A DNA stretch of 54,510 nucleotides from Candidatus Gastranaerophilales bacterium. GTDB lineage: Bacteria > Cyanobacteriota > Vampirovibrionia > Gastranaerophilales > Gastranaerophilaceae. The stretch is from contig CALUYN010000012.1 in the NCBI GenBank assembly GCA_944325025.1, positions 1-54,510 of the forward strand, given 5' to 3'. Positions 30,565 through 39,185 of this stretch are shown here, one piece after another. A program made the translations under genes and the position numbers. Positions within the stretch are counted from its first letter, which is position 1, and each line of letters opens with the position of its first letter. The notes under the pieces were generated by a model. The model made no database searches, was not told the origin of the DNA, and saw nothing but the letters and a program-made list of their open reading frames with translations.

Positions 30565-32910
30565 ATGGTTAAAAATTTAACGGATAATGAACACTCTTCA
30601 CTCTTCACCCTTCACTCTTCACCCAAATACGCATCCGCACTTGTTAATATTAAAGCTCTCGGGGTTAAGACATTCAGCTACCTTATACCTGATGAGATGA
30701 AAGATAAAATCAAAATCGGACAAGCTCTGCTTGTCCCTTTTGGCAGACAGGGGCTGATTAATGCTTTTTGTGTCGGGTTTTCCGATTATTTACCTGGGGA
30801 TTTCAAGGTAAAAAAAATCAGCAAAATTCTTGATGAAACCCCGCTTTTTTCAATTGATTATTTAAAACTTTTGGAGTGGGTTGCAAATTACTATTGCTGT
30901 GATTTGGTAACGGTTTTGAATGCGGCAATTCCTATGAAATTGATTGAAAAAGCATCAAAAACAGAACAGCTGATTGAACTTGTAAAATTTGACGGGGCTA
31001 CAAAACGGCAGATGCAGGTGCTTGAACTGCTTGAAAAATCAGGCAAAATGCCGCTTATTTTATTTGAAAAATATGCAAAAACAACACGTGCAACAGTTAA
31101 AAAACTTGAGCAGGCGGGGTGTATAAGACTTATTCAGGAAGAATTATACAGAAATCCGCTTGATATTTTAAATATAACAGAGCGCGAACCTTTATTTGAA
31201 TTGTCGGGCGATCAGAAAGCTGTTTATGAAGGGATTAAAAAACAAATAGCGGACCAGAGGGCAAGAGGGCAAGAGGGCATGCCTGTTACGTTTGCAAAGC
31301 AAACTAATGATAATAACCTGCCTTCCTGCCTTCCTGCCTTCCCGTTTTCTGAACTGCTTCTTCATGGCGTTACCGCATCCGGAAAAACTGAGGTTTATTT
31401 CAAACTTATTGACGATACCATAAAAGCAGGTAAAAATGTTCTCTTTCTTGCTCCTGAAATTGCTCTTGCATCACAATTAACAAAGCGTCTTGCAAAAAAA
31501 TTCGGCACAAAAGATGTTGCAATCTGGCACAGCAGTATATCAGACGGTGAAAGATACGATGTGTGGCAGAAACTTTACAAAGATGAGATAAAAATTCTTG
31601 CTGGTGCACGTTCTGCTGTTTTTGCGCCTCTGAAAAATATCGGTTTGATAATAATTGATGAGGAGCATGAAAGCGCATATAAACAAACAACTCCTGCACC
31701 GCGCTATGATGCGCGTGTTGTTGCAAGAAAACTTGCGCAATTCCATAACTGTCCGCTTCTTTTAGGCTCTGCAACTCCTGATATTTCAACATATTACAGA
31801 GCCTTAAATTCTGGCAATCTTTTTGAACTTAAAAAACGCTATAATGATGCAAAAGTTCCGCCGGTTACCGTTATAAATATGCAGGAGCACGGACGGGCAG
31901 CTTACAGGAATATTATTTCAGTTCCTCTGCAGACAGAAATTAAAGAAACTTTATCAAAAGGACAGCAGGTAATTCTGCTTATCAACAGACGCGGGTTTTC
32001 AACATTTACACAGTGTCAGGCCTGCGGGCATGTTATTCAATGTCCGAATTGTGCTATTCCGATGATTTGGCATTCAAAAGATCAAATGTTAAAATGCCAC
32101 TACTGCAGCCACGTGGAATATTTTCCTGATGTGTGCCCGGAATGCGGGTCTGACGCATTTAAAAACAGCGGAACAGGTACACAGAAAATCGAACAGTATG
32201 TAAAAGAACTTTTTCCTGAAAATACAGTCGAACGCATAGACAGTGATATTCTTATAAGAAAAGGCGAACATATAAGATTATTAGAAAAATTTCAGCGCAA
32301 AGATATTGATATATTAGTCGGAACACAGATGATTGCGAAAGGTTTGGATAACCCGAACGTTACACTTGTCGGTGTAATTTCCGCTGATGCAAGTTTCAAT
32401 CTGCCGGATTTCAGAGCATCGGAACGCGGTTTTCAGCTTCTGACACAGGTCGCAGGCCGCGCAGGCAGGGGAGAGTTTGCGGGAAAAGTTCTTTTCCAAA
32501 CTTATAACCCTGATTTTTATGCACTGGAAAGTGCAAAATCCCAAAATTACAGAGAGTTTTATGACACAGAAATCACAGCGCGCGAGGAATTTGATTATCC
32601 GCCGTTCAGCCAGATTATAAGACTTGTTCTAAGTTCTATAAATAACTTTCGTGCAGAAAAATCCGCACAGGAAATTGCTCTGCGGCTTTGTACGATGATT
32701 GAAAAATTCGGAATATCAGAGCGTCTGGAAGTTCTCGGCCCAACTCCGTGTGTTATTGAAAGAATTAACAGCCAGTACCGGTTTCAAATTTTAATAAAAA
32801 ATAAACTTGATGAAAAAGGGCATAAATTTATTTCTAGCTTTTTAAATAAAATTACTTTGCCAAAAGATATAAAAATGATTGTAGACGTTGACCCGCTAGA
32901 TATTCTGTAA
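30565..32910 (+). CDS. priA: Primosomal replication-restart helicase PriA
   Basis: 3'-5' helicase restarting stalled forks. 781 residues, longer than the usual ~730. N-terminal 3'BD (KYASALVNIKALGVKTFSYL), Walker A GVTASGKTEVY (about residues 268-278), IDEEHESAYKQ (DEEH), a zinc region with the four pairs CQAC, CPNC, CHYC and CPEC, and GTQMIAKGLDNPNV and QVAGRAGRGE in the second RecA lobe. The extra length includes repeat-derived sequence at residues ~8-20 and ~229-260, just before Walker A. The start at 30565 is chosen with reserve: the first ~20 codons are repeat-like and no strong Shine-Dalgarno is present. Confidence 0.93.
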   Translation: MVKNLTDNEHSSLFTLHSSPKYASALVNIKALGVKTFSYLIPDEMKDKIKIGQALLVPFGRQGLINAFCVGFSDYLPGDFKVKKISKILDETPLFSIDYLKLLEWVANYYCCDLVTVLNAAIPMKLIEKASKTEQLIELVKFDGATKRQMQVLELLEKSGKMPLILFEKYAKTTRATVKKLEQAGCIRLIQEELYRNPLDILNITEREPLFELSGDQKAVYEGIKKQIADQRARGQEGMPVTFAKQTNDNNLPSCLPAFPFSELLLHGVTASGKTEVYFKLIDDTIKAGKNVLFLAPEIALASQLTKRLAKKFGTKDVAIWHSSISDGERYDVWQKLYKDEIKILAGARSAVFAPLKNIGLIIIDEEHESAYKQTTPAPRYDARVVARKLAQFHNCPLLLGSATPDISTYYRALNSGNLFELKKRYNDAKVPPVTVINMQEHGRAAYRNIISVPLQTEIKETLSKGQQVILLINRRGFSTFTQCQACGHVIQCPNCAIPMIWHSKDQMLKCHYCSHVEYFPDVCPECGSDAFKNSGTGTQKIEQYVKELFPENTVERIDSDILIRKGEHIRLLEKFQRKDIDILVGTQMIAKGLDNPNVTLVGVISADASFNLPDFRASERGFQLLTQVAGRAGRGEFAGKVLFQTYNPDFYALESAKSQNYREFYDTEITAREEFDYPPFSQIIRLVLSSINNFRAEKSAQEIALRLCTMIEKFGISERLEVLGPTPCVIERINSQYRFQILIKNKLDEKGHKFISSFLNKITLPKDIKMIVDVDPLDIL
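31252..31344. repeat. In-frame repeat inside priA
   Basis: The left part has tandem GAGGGCAA units (31257-31280) and the right part tandem CTTCCTGC units (31318-31344). The right part is complementary to the AAGGCAGG repeat after glyA (13080). It encodes low-complexity sequence (RARGQEG ... LPSCLPAFP) between conserved PriA blocks. Confidence 0.65.
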
Positions 32911-32929
32911 CAGTAATTACTATTACCCC

Positions 32930-33048
32930 TCACACTAACCATCTCCCGCACGGAGGTCAATCCGACGGGGCGAGGGGAATTATTTTTTGTACGCTTTGCA
33001 CACCTTAAAGACTTATTCGCTTATTCACCTATTTACTTATTCACTTAA
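32930..33048. repeat. Repeat-filled gap between priA and miaB
   Basis: CCCCTCACACTAACC with an inverted GGGGCGAGGGGAATT-like partner (32931-32980), then tandem CTTATTCxC units (33010-33050). No gene. Confidence 0.5.
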
Positions 33049-34374
33049 TTATTTTATTTCACCCTGGAGGTACCAGGTTTTTGCGCCCGTAATTTTTACG
33101 TTTACAAATTCTCCTGTTAAATCTTTGTCACAGGGAATATGAACAGTTTTAAAATTTCGCGTTTTGCCTGTGTTTATCATTTTGCCTTTATGCTCGTAGA
33201 AGTTTTCAATAAGAACTTCCATTTCGCGTCCGACATATTTAAGATTGGATTTTAAACAGTTTTCCTGAACTTTTTTGTTCAAACGTTGAAATCTTTCATC
33301 TTTTACATCTTCTGGAATAAATTTGTCAACCCATTTTGCAGCAACTGTTTTTTCTCTAGGTGAGTATGCAGCAAGGTTTGAATAATCCAGTTCAAATTCA
33401 TCAATAGCGGAAAGCGTTTGTTGGAACTGTTCTTCAGTTTCTCCAGGGAAACCCGCAATAAAATCGCTTGTTATAGTTACATCTGGAACCATATCGCGGA
33501 CTTTTTTAACTATTCTGGCATAGGTTTCTCTGTCATAGCGTCTGTTCATAGCTTTTAAAACTTCGGAACTCCCTGATTGCATCGGAATGTGGAAGTATTC
33601 ACACACCTTATCAAGTTCTACAACGGTTTTTATAAGTTCATCGGTTATGTCTGTCGGATATGACGTTACAAAACGTATTCTGAATTTTCCTTCAACCTTA
33701 TTCAGTTCTCTTAAAAGGTCTGCAAGTCTGTAATCTCTATCCTTAAAATCTTTGCCGTAGCTGTCAACGTTTTGCCCGAGGAGTGTAATTTCTTTGAACC
33801 CTGCATTCAAAGCGTCTTTAGCTTCTTTAAGAATTGTTTCAGGCAGTCTTGAGCGTTCTCTTCCTCTTGTGTAAGGGACTATACAGTATGTACAGAAGTT
33901 GTTGCAGCCTTCTGTTATAGGAATCCAGGCATTAACGCCTTTTACTCTTTTTATGCCATATTTTACAGCTAAATCATCTTCTGTTGAGTTAGTTTCGGTG
34001 CATTCGCACACTTTCTCGCCTCTGTTAATTTTTTCTATAATTTCAGGGAGTGCATAGATTTTATGGGTTCCTAAAACAAAATCAACATAATGTGCACGCT
34101 TAAAAATACTTTGAGCTTTTTGCTGCGCAACACATCCTGCTATACCGATTTTCAAGGCAGGTTTTTCCTGCTTCCATTTTCCCCAGACGCCTAACTGGCT
34201 GAAAGCTTTATCTTCACTTAACTGTCTGATAGAACATGTATTAACTATCAACAAATCTGCCTGTTCAGGATTTTTTGTTTCTTCATAATCAAGATAAGAT
34301 AACATTCCGAGCATTCTTTCTGTATCGGATTTGTTCATCTGGCAGCCCATTGTTTCTATGTAAACTTTTTTCAT
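33049..34374 (-). CDS. miaB: tRNA-2-methylthio-N6-dimethylallyladenosine synthase
   Basis: Radical-SAM methylthiotransferase acting on i6A37 of tRNA. 441 residues: UPF0004 domain with YIETMGCQMNKSDTE, NTCSIRQ and GIAGCVAQQ (three cluster cysteines), radical-SAM CNNFCTYCIVPYTRGRERSR, LLGQNVDSYG, MPVQSG-type MPMQSGSSEVLKAMNR, and a C-terminal TRAM domain. It is convergent with priA. Confidence 0.95.
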   Translation of the reverse strand: MKKVYIETMGCQMNKSDTERMLGMLSYLDYEETKNPEQADLLIVNTCSIRQLSEDKAFSQLGVWGKWKQEKPALKIGIAGCVAQQKAQSIFKRAHYVDFVLGTHKIYALPEIIEKINRGEKVCECTETNSTEDDLAVKYGIKRVKGVNAWIPITEGCNNFCTYCIVPYTRGRERSRLPETILKEAKDALNAGFKEITLLGQNVDSYGKDFKDRDYRLADLLRELNKVEGKFRIRFVTSYPTDITDELIKTVVELDKVCEYFHIPMQSGSSEVLKAMNRRYDRETYARIVKKVRDMVPDVTITSDFIAGFPGETEEQFQQTLSAIDEFELDYSNLAAYSPREKTVAAKWVDKFIPEDVKDERFQRLNKKVQENCLKSNLKYVGREMEVLIENFYEHKGKMINTGKTRNFKTVHIPCDKDLTGEFVNVKITGAKTWYLQGEIK

Positions 34375-34497
34375 CTTTGAAATTCCCGCTATTTATATTA
34401 ACTGTTTAAATTATAATACAAAAATACTTAATACTCTTGACTTCCCATAAAAAAAATTATATTCTTATATCATAATGGTGTGAAAGGTGTTTATTAT

Positions 34498-36171
34498 ATG
34501 GGATTATGTAAAAAGAATGTTTTATTTTTGCTTCAGGAACGTACTGAAAAATACGCAGATAAAGTTGCTCTTGGAATGAAAAACAAATACGGCTGGAGAG
34601 AATTTACTTATCGCGGAATAGGGTTGATGTCACGAAAGTTGGCACATTACCTTATAAATGAAATTAACGTTCAAAAAGGCGACAGGTTAGCAATTTTATC
34701 GGAATCAAAACCCGAATACGGCGCATGTGTTTTTGCATCTGTAATATCCGGAATGACAGCAGTGCCTCTTGATGTAAAACTTACTAAATACGAATTGAAA
34801 TCAATATTATCCGATTGCGAGCCTTCCGTGATTATGGTTTCTGAACACAATATTGAAATGGCAAGGTATTTAAAGGATGTACTTCCTTCTATAAAAGAAG
34901 TTATTTTGATGGATGAGCCGACCGCTAATATTGATGAGAAAAGTATTTATGAACTGCCTGACAATTATGACTGCAGATGGCGGTTTAGAAACTCTAATTC
35001 AACTGCTTTTATAATTTATACATCAGGTACAACCGGTGCGCCAAAAGGGGTTGAAATTACGTTTGCAAATATGATGGCGCAATTAGATGATTTAAAATAT
35101 GCACTTGATCAAATTTTACCGTACAGGCATGTAAACATTCTGTCAATTTTGCCGATGAATCATCTTTTTGAAATGACTGTCGGGTTTTCTACATTTTTAA
35201 ACTTTGGGTTTTCTGTGTATTATACACCGAGTTTGAAGCCCAAAGATGTTTTGAGCATAATGAGAGAAAAGCAGGTAGAATTTATGATTGTTGTTCCTGC
35301 GTTTTTGAAACTTTTGAAAACTGGTATTGAAACAGAATTGAATAATTCCCCCAAAACTGTTCAAACAGCTTTTTCTGTAATGTTTAAACTGGCTAAATTT
35401 ATTCCTTCATACAGAATAAAGAAATTTATGTTCAAAAAAATCCATGCAAAATTCGGCGGACATTTTTCGGGTTGTATTTCAGGCGGAGCGCCTTTAGATG
35501 TTTCGGTGGGCGAGTTTTTTGAAAGAATAGGAATAAAAGTTTATCAGGGTTACGGTTTGTCTGAAACAAGCCCGGTTGTATCAGTAAATACTGATAGGCG
35601 CGGAGATATTGCATCTGTTGGCAGACCGTTGAAGAGTTTTGAAGCAAGAATAGATGAACATACAGGCGAATTAATGCTCAAAGGGCCTTCTGTTATGAAA
35701 GGGTATCACAATCATCCGGAACTTACTGCCGAAGTAATTGAGCCTGACGGTTGGCTTCATACCGGTGATATTGCTAAAATCAGCAAAGAAGGTCATATTT
35801 ATATAACCGGCAGAATTAAAAATATGATAGTTTTATCAGGCGGGAAAAAAGTTTTTCCCGAAGAAGTCGAATCTGTTATTGAAAAAAGTCCATATATTGC
35901 CGAGGTTTGTGTACTAGGAACTTCAAGAACTTTTGGAGCAAAAGACGGCACCGAAGAAATTACAGCTGTTATAGTCCCGTCAGATGAAGTTCTCCAAAAA
36001 TACGAATGGGATACTGTGGACAAACTGATAAAAGATGAGGTTAAAAAATTGTCTTTGAGGTTGACTCCTTACAAAAGACCGATTAATATAGTTGTAAGTA
36101 AAGATCCTTTACCGCGTACTACAACAAGAAAAGTTAAGCGAAAAGAAGTAAAAGAGCTTGTAAATGTATAG
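34498..36171 (+). CDS. Long-chain acyl-CoA synthetase (AMP-forming)
   Basis: ANL-superfamily ligase activating a fatty acid through an acyl-AMP to acyl-CoA. 557 residues: AMP-binding FIIYTSGTTGAPKGVEITFANM, SILPMNHLFEMTVG, YQGYGLSETSPVVSVN, GWLHTGDIAKISKEGHIYITGR, and the C-terminal catalytic lysine region (TPYKRPINIVVSKDPLPRT). AAAGGTG is 8 nt before the ATG at 34498. Chain-length preference cannot be read from sequence; acyl-ACP ligation is an alternative. Confidence 0.88.
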   Translation: MGLCKKNVLFLLQERTEKYADKVALGMKNKYGWREFTYRGIGLMSRKLAHYLINEINVQKGDRLAILSESKPEYGACVFASVISGMTAVPLDVKLTKYELKSILSDCEPSVIMVSEHNIEMARYLKDVLPSIKEVILMDEPTANIDEKSIYELPDNYDCRWRFRNSNSTAFIIYTSGTTGAPKGVEITFANMMAQLDDLKYALDQILPYRHVNILSILPMNHLFEMTVGFSTFLNFGFSVYYTPSLKPKDVLSIMREKQVEFMIVVPAFLKLLKTGIETELNNSPKTVQTAFSVMFKLAKFIPSYRIKKFMFKKIHAKFGGHFSGCISGGAPLDVSVGEFFERIGIKVYQGYGLSETSPVVSVNTDRRGDIASVGRPLKSFEARIDEHTGELMLKGPSVMKGYHNHPELTAEVIEPDGWLHTGDIAKISKEGHIYITGRIKNMIVLSGGKKVFPEEVESVIEKSPYIAEVCVLGTSRTFGAKDGTEEITAVIVPSDEVLQKYEWDTVDKLIKDEVKKLSLRLTPYKRPINIVVSKDPLPRTTTRKVKRKEVKELVNV

Positions 36172-36180
36172 GAGTTATTA

Positions 36181-36627
36181 ATGAAAAAAATATTATTAGC
36201 ATCATTGTTTTTGGCAGTTGGAATGCCTGTGATATGTGATGACGTGATACAGCAGGATAACATCCCGCAATCTGAGGTTATCCCTGCTCAGGAAATTGTG
36301 AAACCCGCAGATCCCGTGAGAGAAGAACTCCCGCCGCAGTGGTCAGAGTTTTGTGAAGCAGGTTATGAAAACGCTGTTTACAAAGACAGCCATGATATTT
36401 TTAATATTTTTAGTTTTGTAAAATCAGAACGGGTTAAAAAAAATTACTGGGCAGAGCGCCGCGTAAGTTTTGAAAAATATTTAAAAACCTGTGAAAATCT
36501 AGACAGCGCTGCAAAATCCGAATGTTATGCAAAGCTCAGAGATATGGAAACACAGAAAAATGACCTTTATAAAATAAAAAGCAGACAGCTTTTGTATGAA
36601 AACAATGTTGATATACATAGACGTTAG
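36181..36627 (+). CDS. Secreted protein of unknown function
   Basis: 148 residues with an N-terminal signal peptide (MKKILLASLFLAVGMPVIC). A Pro/Glu/Gln-rich linker follows, then a charged helical part with three cysteines (FCEAGY, TCENL, ECYAKL). AGGAG precedes the ATG, 9 nt after the acyl-CoA synthetase stop, so the two are probably one operon. No family recognised. Confidence 0.7.
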   Translation: MKKILLASLFLAVGMPVICDDVIQQDNIPQSEVIPAQEIVKPADPVREELPPQWSEFCEAGYENAVYKDSHDIFNIFSFVKSERVKKNYWAERRVSFEKYLKTCENLDSAAKSECYAKLRDMETQKNDLYKIKSRQLLYENNVDIHRR

Positions 36628-36644
36628 TTTCTATGAGCAATTGT

Positions 36645-36729
36645 GTCATGCTGAATTTATTTCAGCATCTTACTAATTTAGAGTTGTAACTTGACTCCCG
36701 GCGAGATCCCGAACCAAGTTCGGGATGAC
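36645..36729. repeat. Two dispersed TCATxCTGAA-family repeats, inverted
   Basis: GTCATGCTGAATTTATTTCA... (36645-36670) and the inverted variant with CCCGAA/TTCGGG arms (36705-36729), in a convergent gap. Confidence 0.7.
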
Positions 36730-36738
36730 TGAATTATG

Positions 36739-36927
36739 TCAGACTTGTTGGGTTATTATGTCGATTTCCTTGACCGCAAGGTCAAGGATTTCATATATAT
36801 TGCCAATTTTATCGTTAAATGTCATTTCGTTTTCTGCATAAACATGTAAAACCTGCAAATAGCTTGAAAGTTTTGTTACATGTTCGGAAATAAATTGTAG
36901 TTGGTTGAAGTATGATTCGTTGTTCAT
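36739..36927 (-). CDS. Small helical protein of divergent regulator pair 2
   Basis: 62 residues, acidic and helical (VTKLSSYLQVLHVYAENE, IYEILDLAVKEIDIITQQ). AAGGAT ribosome-binding site. It is divergent from the AbrB-like gene at 37013, in the same arrangement as 18249/18583 and 53475/53809. It resembles the 53475 protein in size and heptad-like hydrophobic spacing; the similarity is weak and unscored. Confidence 0.6.
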   Translation of the reverse strand: MNNESYFNQLQFISEHVTKLSSYLQVLHVYAENEMTFNDKIGNIYEILDLAVKEIDIITQQV

Positions 36928-36937
36928 TGCTATATCC

Positions 36938-36965
36938 TTACTATTTAATAGTAATTAAATAGTAA
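36938..36965. promoter_or_regulatory. Operator-like inverted repeat of regulator pair 2
   Basis: Perfect 12-bp arms TTACTATTTAAT (36938-36949) and ATTAAATAGTAA (36954-36965), spacer AGTA. The left arm overlaps the ribosome-binding site of the minus-strand gene. It is a likely binding site for the divergent AbrB-like protein. Confidence 0.65.
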
Positions 36966-37012
36966 TTTTTTGTCAAGTTATTATGTTACTATAAAGTTAT
37001 AATATTATTATA

Positions 37013-37189
37013 ATGGATGACAATATGGTTAGAAAATCTTTAAGACCAATAGGTGGCAGTTACGGCATAATAATTCCTAAACTTTATCTGGAAGAAATGG
37101 GGATTAATCCTGTTTTGCACGATGTAGACATTGAGGTAAAAGACAAAGTTTTAATGGTTAAAAAGCTTGAAAAAGAAAAAGATAAATAA
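37013..37189 (+). CDS. AbrB/MazE-like small DNA-binding protein (pair 2)
   Basis: 58 residues: VRKSLRPIGGSYGIIIPKLY, LEEMGI, VDIEVKDKVLMVKK matches the swapped-hairpin SpoVT/AbrB pattern (R-x-G-x-S-x-x-I-x-I-P-K). Proteins of this size act as transition-state regulators or as antitoxins. No Shine-Dalgarno is visible; TATAAT (36998-37003) and TATTAT (37003-37008) precede the ATG, so translation may be leaderless. It is divergent from the helical gene at 36739. Confidence 0.75.
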   Translation: MDDNMVRKSLRPIGGSYGIIIPKLYLEEMGINPVLHDVDIEVKDKVLMVKKLEKEKDK

Positions 37190-37217
37190 AAAAAGGCACT
37201 TTCAAAAAGTGCCTTTT
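37190..37217 (+). terminator. Bidirectional terminator between pair 2 and rubrerythrin
   Basis: AAAGGCACTT / AAGTGCCTTT stem with a short loop, A-rich before and T-rich after. It serves the AbrB-like gene and, on the other strand, the rubrerythrin gene. Confidence 0.8.
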
Positions 37218-37239
37218 TGGTTATTGATTATGACATCAA

Positions 37240-37779
37240 TTATGAAAAATATCTTTTCAACAGACCGTCAAAACCTTTTCCGTGACGTGCTTCATCTTTA
37301 GCCATTTCATGAACTGTGTCATGGATAGCGTCATAGCCTAATTGTTTTGCTCTTGCTGCAATTGCAAGTTTGCCCTCACATGCGCCGTGTTCAGCTTCTG
37401 CACGTAATTCAAGGTTTTTCTTAGTTGAATTTGTTACAACTTCGCCTAACAATTCTGCGAATTTTGCAGCGTGTTCAGCTTCTTCAAAAGCATATCTTTT
37501 GTAAGCTTCTGCAACTTCAGGATAGCCTTCTCTTTCAGCAACTCTTGCCATTGCAAGATACATCCCTACTTCTGTGCATTCACCTGTAAAGTGTGCTCTC
37601 AAACCTTCCATAACTTCTTTATCTTCAACAACGCCGTCGCCTACTTTGTGTTCGCAAGCGTAAACTTTTTCAGCTCCGCCTACTTCTTTAAAAGTTGTAG
37701 CTCCGCATAAAGGACATCTTTCAGGAGCTTTGTCTGCTTCTGTAGACCAACCGCATACTGTACATACAAATTTAGCCAT
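37240..37779 (-). CDS. Reverse rubrerythrin (rubredoxin-first peroxidase)
   Basis: 179 residues. An N-terminal rubredoxin-like iron site, FVCTVCGW and RCPLCG, is followed by a ferritin-like diiron domain with E-x-x-x-Y ([17 protein letters not shown]), [23 protein letters not shown] and [12 protein letters not shown]. Such proteins reduce hydrogen peroxide with NAD(P)H-derived electrons in strict anaerobes. The ATG at 37779 follows AAAGGTGG. It has its own promoter and terminator. Confidence 0.92.
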   Translation of the reverse strand: MAKFVCTVCGWSTEADKAPERCPLCGATTFKEVGGAEKVYACEHKVGDGVVEDKEVMEGLRAHFTGECTEVGMYLAMARVAEREGYPEVAEAYKRYAFEEAEHAAKFAELLGEVVTNSTKKNLELRAEAEHGACEGKLAIAARAKQLGYDAIHDTVHEMAKDEARHGKGFDGLLKRYFS

Positions 37780-37832
37780 TTTGACCACCTTTCTTAATTC
37801 AAAATTAATAGCATCTCTTTTTCTACTTTATA

Positions 37833-37861
37833 ATAATACAACATAATATTTTATTTGTAAA
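37833..37861 (-). promoter_or_regulatory. Promoter of the rubrerythrin gene
   Basis: Minus strand: -35 TTTACA (37856-37861), 17-nt spacer, -10 TATTAT (37833-37838). This gives a ~45-nt leader. Confidence 0.65.
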
Positions 37862-37980
37862 GTAGGAATTATTATCATTTTTCTTTTATTCCCTTATGAT
37901 AAGTGTAAAATATGCTATATAATGAGTTTATTATAAAGTTTATATAGTATTTTGTTTTATTTAATAAAATGTAAAAACTA

Positions 37981-38014
37981 AAACCCGAAGTTATTTTCTT
38001 CGGGTTTTTTATTT
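37981..38014 (-). terminator. Terminator after tpiA (bidirectional)
   Basis: Stem CCCGAAG / CTTCGGG with a 7-nt loop, A and T tracts on both sides. The 37862-37980 stretch beside it is AT-rich and shows no gene. Confidence 0.8.
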
Positions 38015-38060
38015 TTTGTCACTATGTGCAAACATCAGTTTGCTTAGTAATCTTATTATC

Positions 38061-38873
38061 TTAAACGTTAGCAGTTTCTTTGCTCATCAATTTCATTGTT
38101 TTTTCAATGATTTCGTTTAAGCTTTCAGCTTTTAATGAAGCACCGCCGATTAAGGCGCCATCAATGTCTGATTTAGACATTTGTTCTTCGATTGTAGAAG
38201 GTTTTACAGAACCGCCGTAAAGAATTCTGATAGAATCAGCAGCAGATGCTCCTGCAACTTCTTTAACAACGCTTCTAATCATTGCAATTACTCTGTTAGC
38301 TTCATCTGCGTCGCAGGTTTTACCTGTTCCGATAGCCCAGATAGGTTCGTATGCAATAACTGATTTTGCAACATCTTCTGATGAAATTCCGTCGAGTGCT
38401 GCCTTAATCTGTCCTGCAATCCAGCTGTCTGTTACACCTGATTCTCTCTGTTCAAGAGTTTCGCCGCAGCAGATGATAGGAATTAAACCGCCTGCCAAAA
38501 TTGCTTTTGCTTTTTTGTTAATCATTTCGTCAGTTTCAGAGAAGTACTGTCTTCTTTCTGAGTGACCGATGATTACATAATCACAGCCTGCATCTTTTAA
38601 CATATCAACTGAGATTTCGCCTGTATAAGCGCCTGATTTTTCCCAGTGGCAGTTTTGGCCTGCAATAGAAATTTTGTTTCCGCCGCATCCGCAGTCGCAT
38701 CTAACAGCTTCAACAGCTGAAATTGATGTGAATACCGGTGCAATTACAACTGTAGGTAATTGAACAGCGGTGTAATCTTTTACGAAATTTTTAACCCCTT
38801 CAAAAACTTCTTTAGCTTCACTACGAAGTAAGTTCATTTTCCAGTTTCCTGCAATAATAGGTTTTCTAGACAT
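38061..38873 (-). CDS. tpiA: Triosephosphate isomerase
   Basis: Interconverts DHAP and glyceraldehyde-3-phosphate. 270 residues: substrate lysine in AGNWKMN, catalytic His in IIGHSERRQYF, catalytic Glu in AYEPIWAIGTGK, and phosphate-binding ILYGGSVKP and GALIGGASL. It has a Cys/Gly-rich stretch, RCDCGCGGNK (residues ~59-68), not usual in this family. AAGGAG precedes the ATG. Confidence 0.96.
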   Translation of the reverse strand: MSRKPIIAGNWKMNLLRSEAKEVFEGVKNFVKDYTAVQLPTVVIAPVFTSISAVEAVRCDCGCGGNKISIAGQNCHWEKSGAYTGEISVDMLKDAGCDYVIIGHSERRQYFSETDEMINKKAKAILAGGLIPIICCGETLEQRESGVTDSWIAGQIKAALDGISSEDVAKSVIAYEPIWAIGTGKTCDADEANRVIAMIRSVVKEVAGASAADSIRILYGGSVKPSTIEEQMSKSDIDGALIGGASLKAESLNEIIEKTMKLMSKETANV

Positions 38874-38980
38874 AATATTCTCTCCTTTTTTACTACAATT
38901 AACATGTACATTATATGAAGAAAATATTTTATTGCAATGAGAGATACTTGAAATTTATAAAAACATGATTTATAATAAAG

Positions 38981-39021
38981 AAAAGGGCGGGACAAGTTGC
39001 AGCTTGCCCCATTAAAAGCCC
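38981..39021 (-). terminator. Terminator-like double stem of peptide element copy 2
   Basis: Inner stem GGGGCAAG / CTTGTCCC (39003-39010 with 38989-38996), outer GGGC/GCCC, then TTTTC. Same as copy 1. Confidence 0.65.
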
Positions 39022-39024
39022 CTG

Positions 39025-39093
39025 TTAGTGTTTGAGCACTAGTATTATCAGTAAGATAAGCACTAGTGCTTTTTCAGTTATACTGAAATCCAC
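39025..39093 (-). CDS. 22-residue hydrophobic peptide (element copy 2), candidate type I toxin
   Basis: A GTG start with GGGAGG 7 nt upstream (39101-39106) opens 22 codons. The peptide begins MDFSITEKAL, then has an almost unbroken Val/Leu/Ile run, and ends LKH. Versus copy 1, the differences in the shared part are V5I, I12L and A19V, with several silent third-position changes, as expected for selection on the peptide. The coding region folds into a hairpin (AGCACTAGT / ACTAGTGCT) that is also present in copy 1. Single membrane span predicted. Confidence 0.68.
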   Translation of the reverse strand: MDFSITEKALVLILLIILVLKH

Positions 39094-39100
39094 TCTATCA

Positions 39101-39180
39101 CCTCCCTTCTTCTATCGGTTTTACAAATTTGAAGTTTGCGTCGTAGAAGTATGGATATGATATTTAGGGCTTGCCCTCGG
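39101..39180 (-). ncRNA. Structured 5' leader of peptide element copy 2
   Basis: Hairpin pairing 39144-39149 with 39109-39114. An AGGGCAAGCCCT sequence (39166-39177) includes AAGCCCT, which can pair with GGGGCTT after the stop codon (rc of 39016-39022). The GGGC of that site is also the outer terminator strand, so the two pairings exclude each other. Confidence 0.55.
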
Positions 39181-39185
39181 TTATC

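Noticed and set aside
37862-37980. Plus-strand ncRNA ending at the 37981-38014 hairpin
   Set aside because: AT-rich with small palindromes but no convincing promoter; the hairpin is explained as the tpiA terminator.
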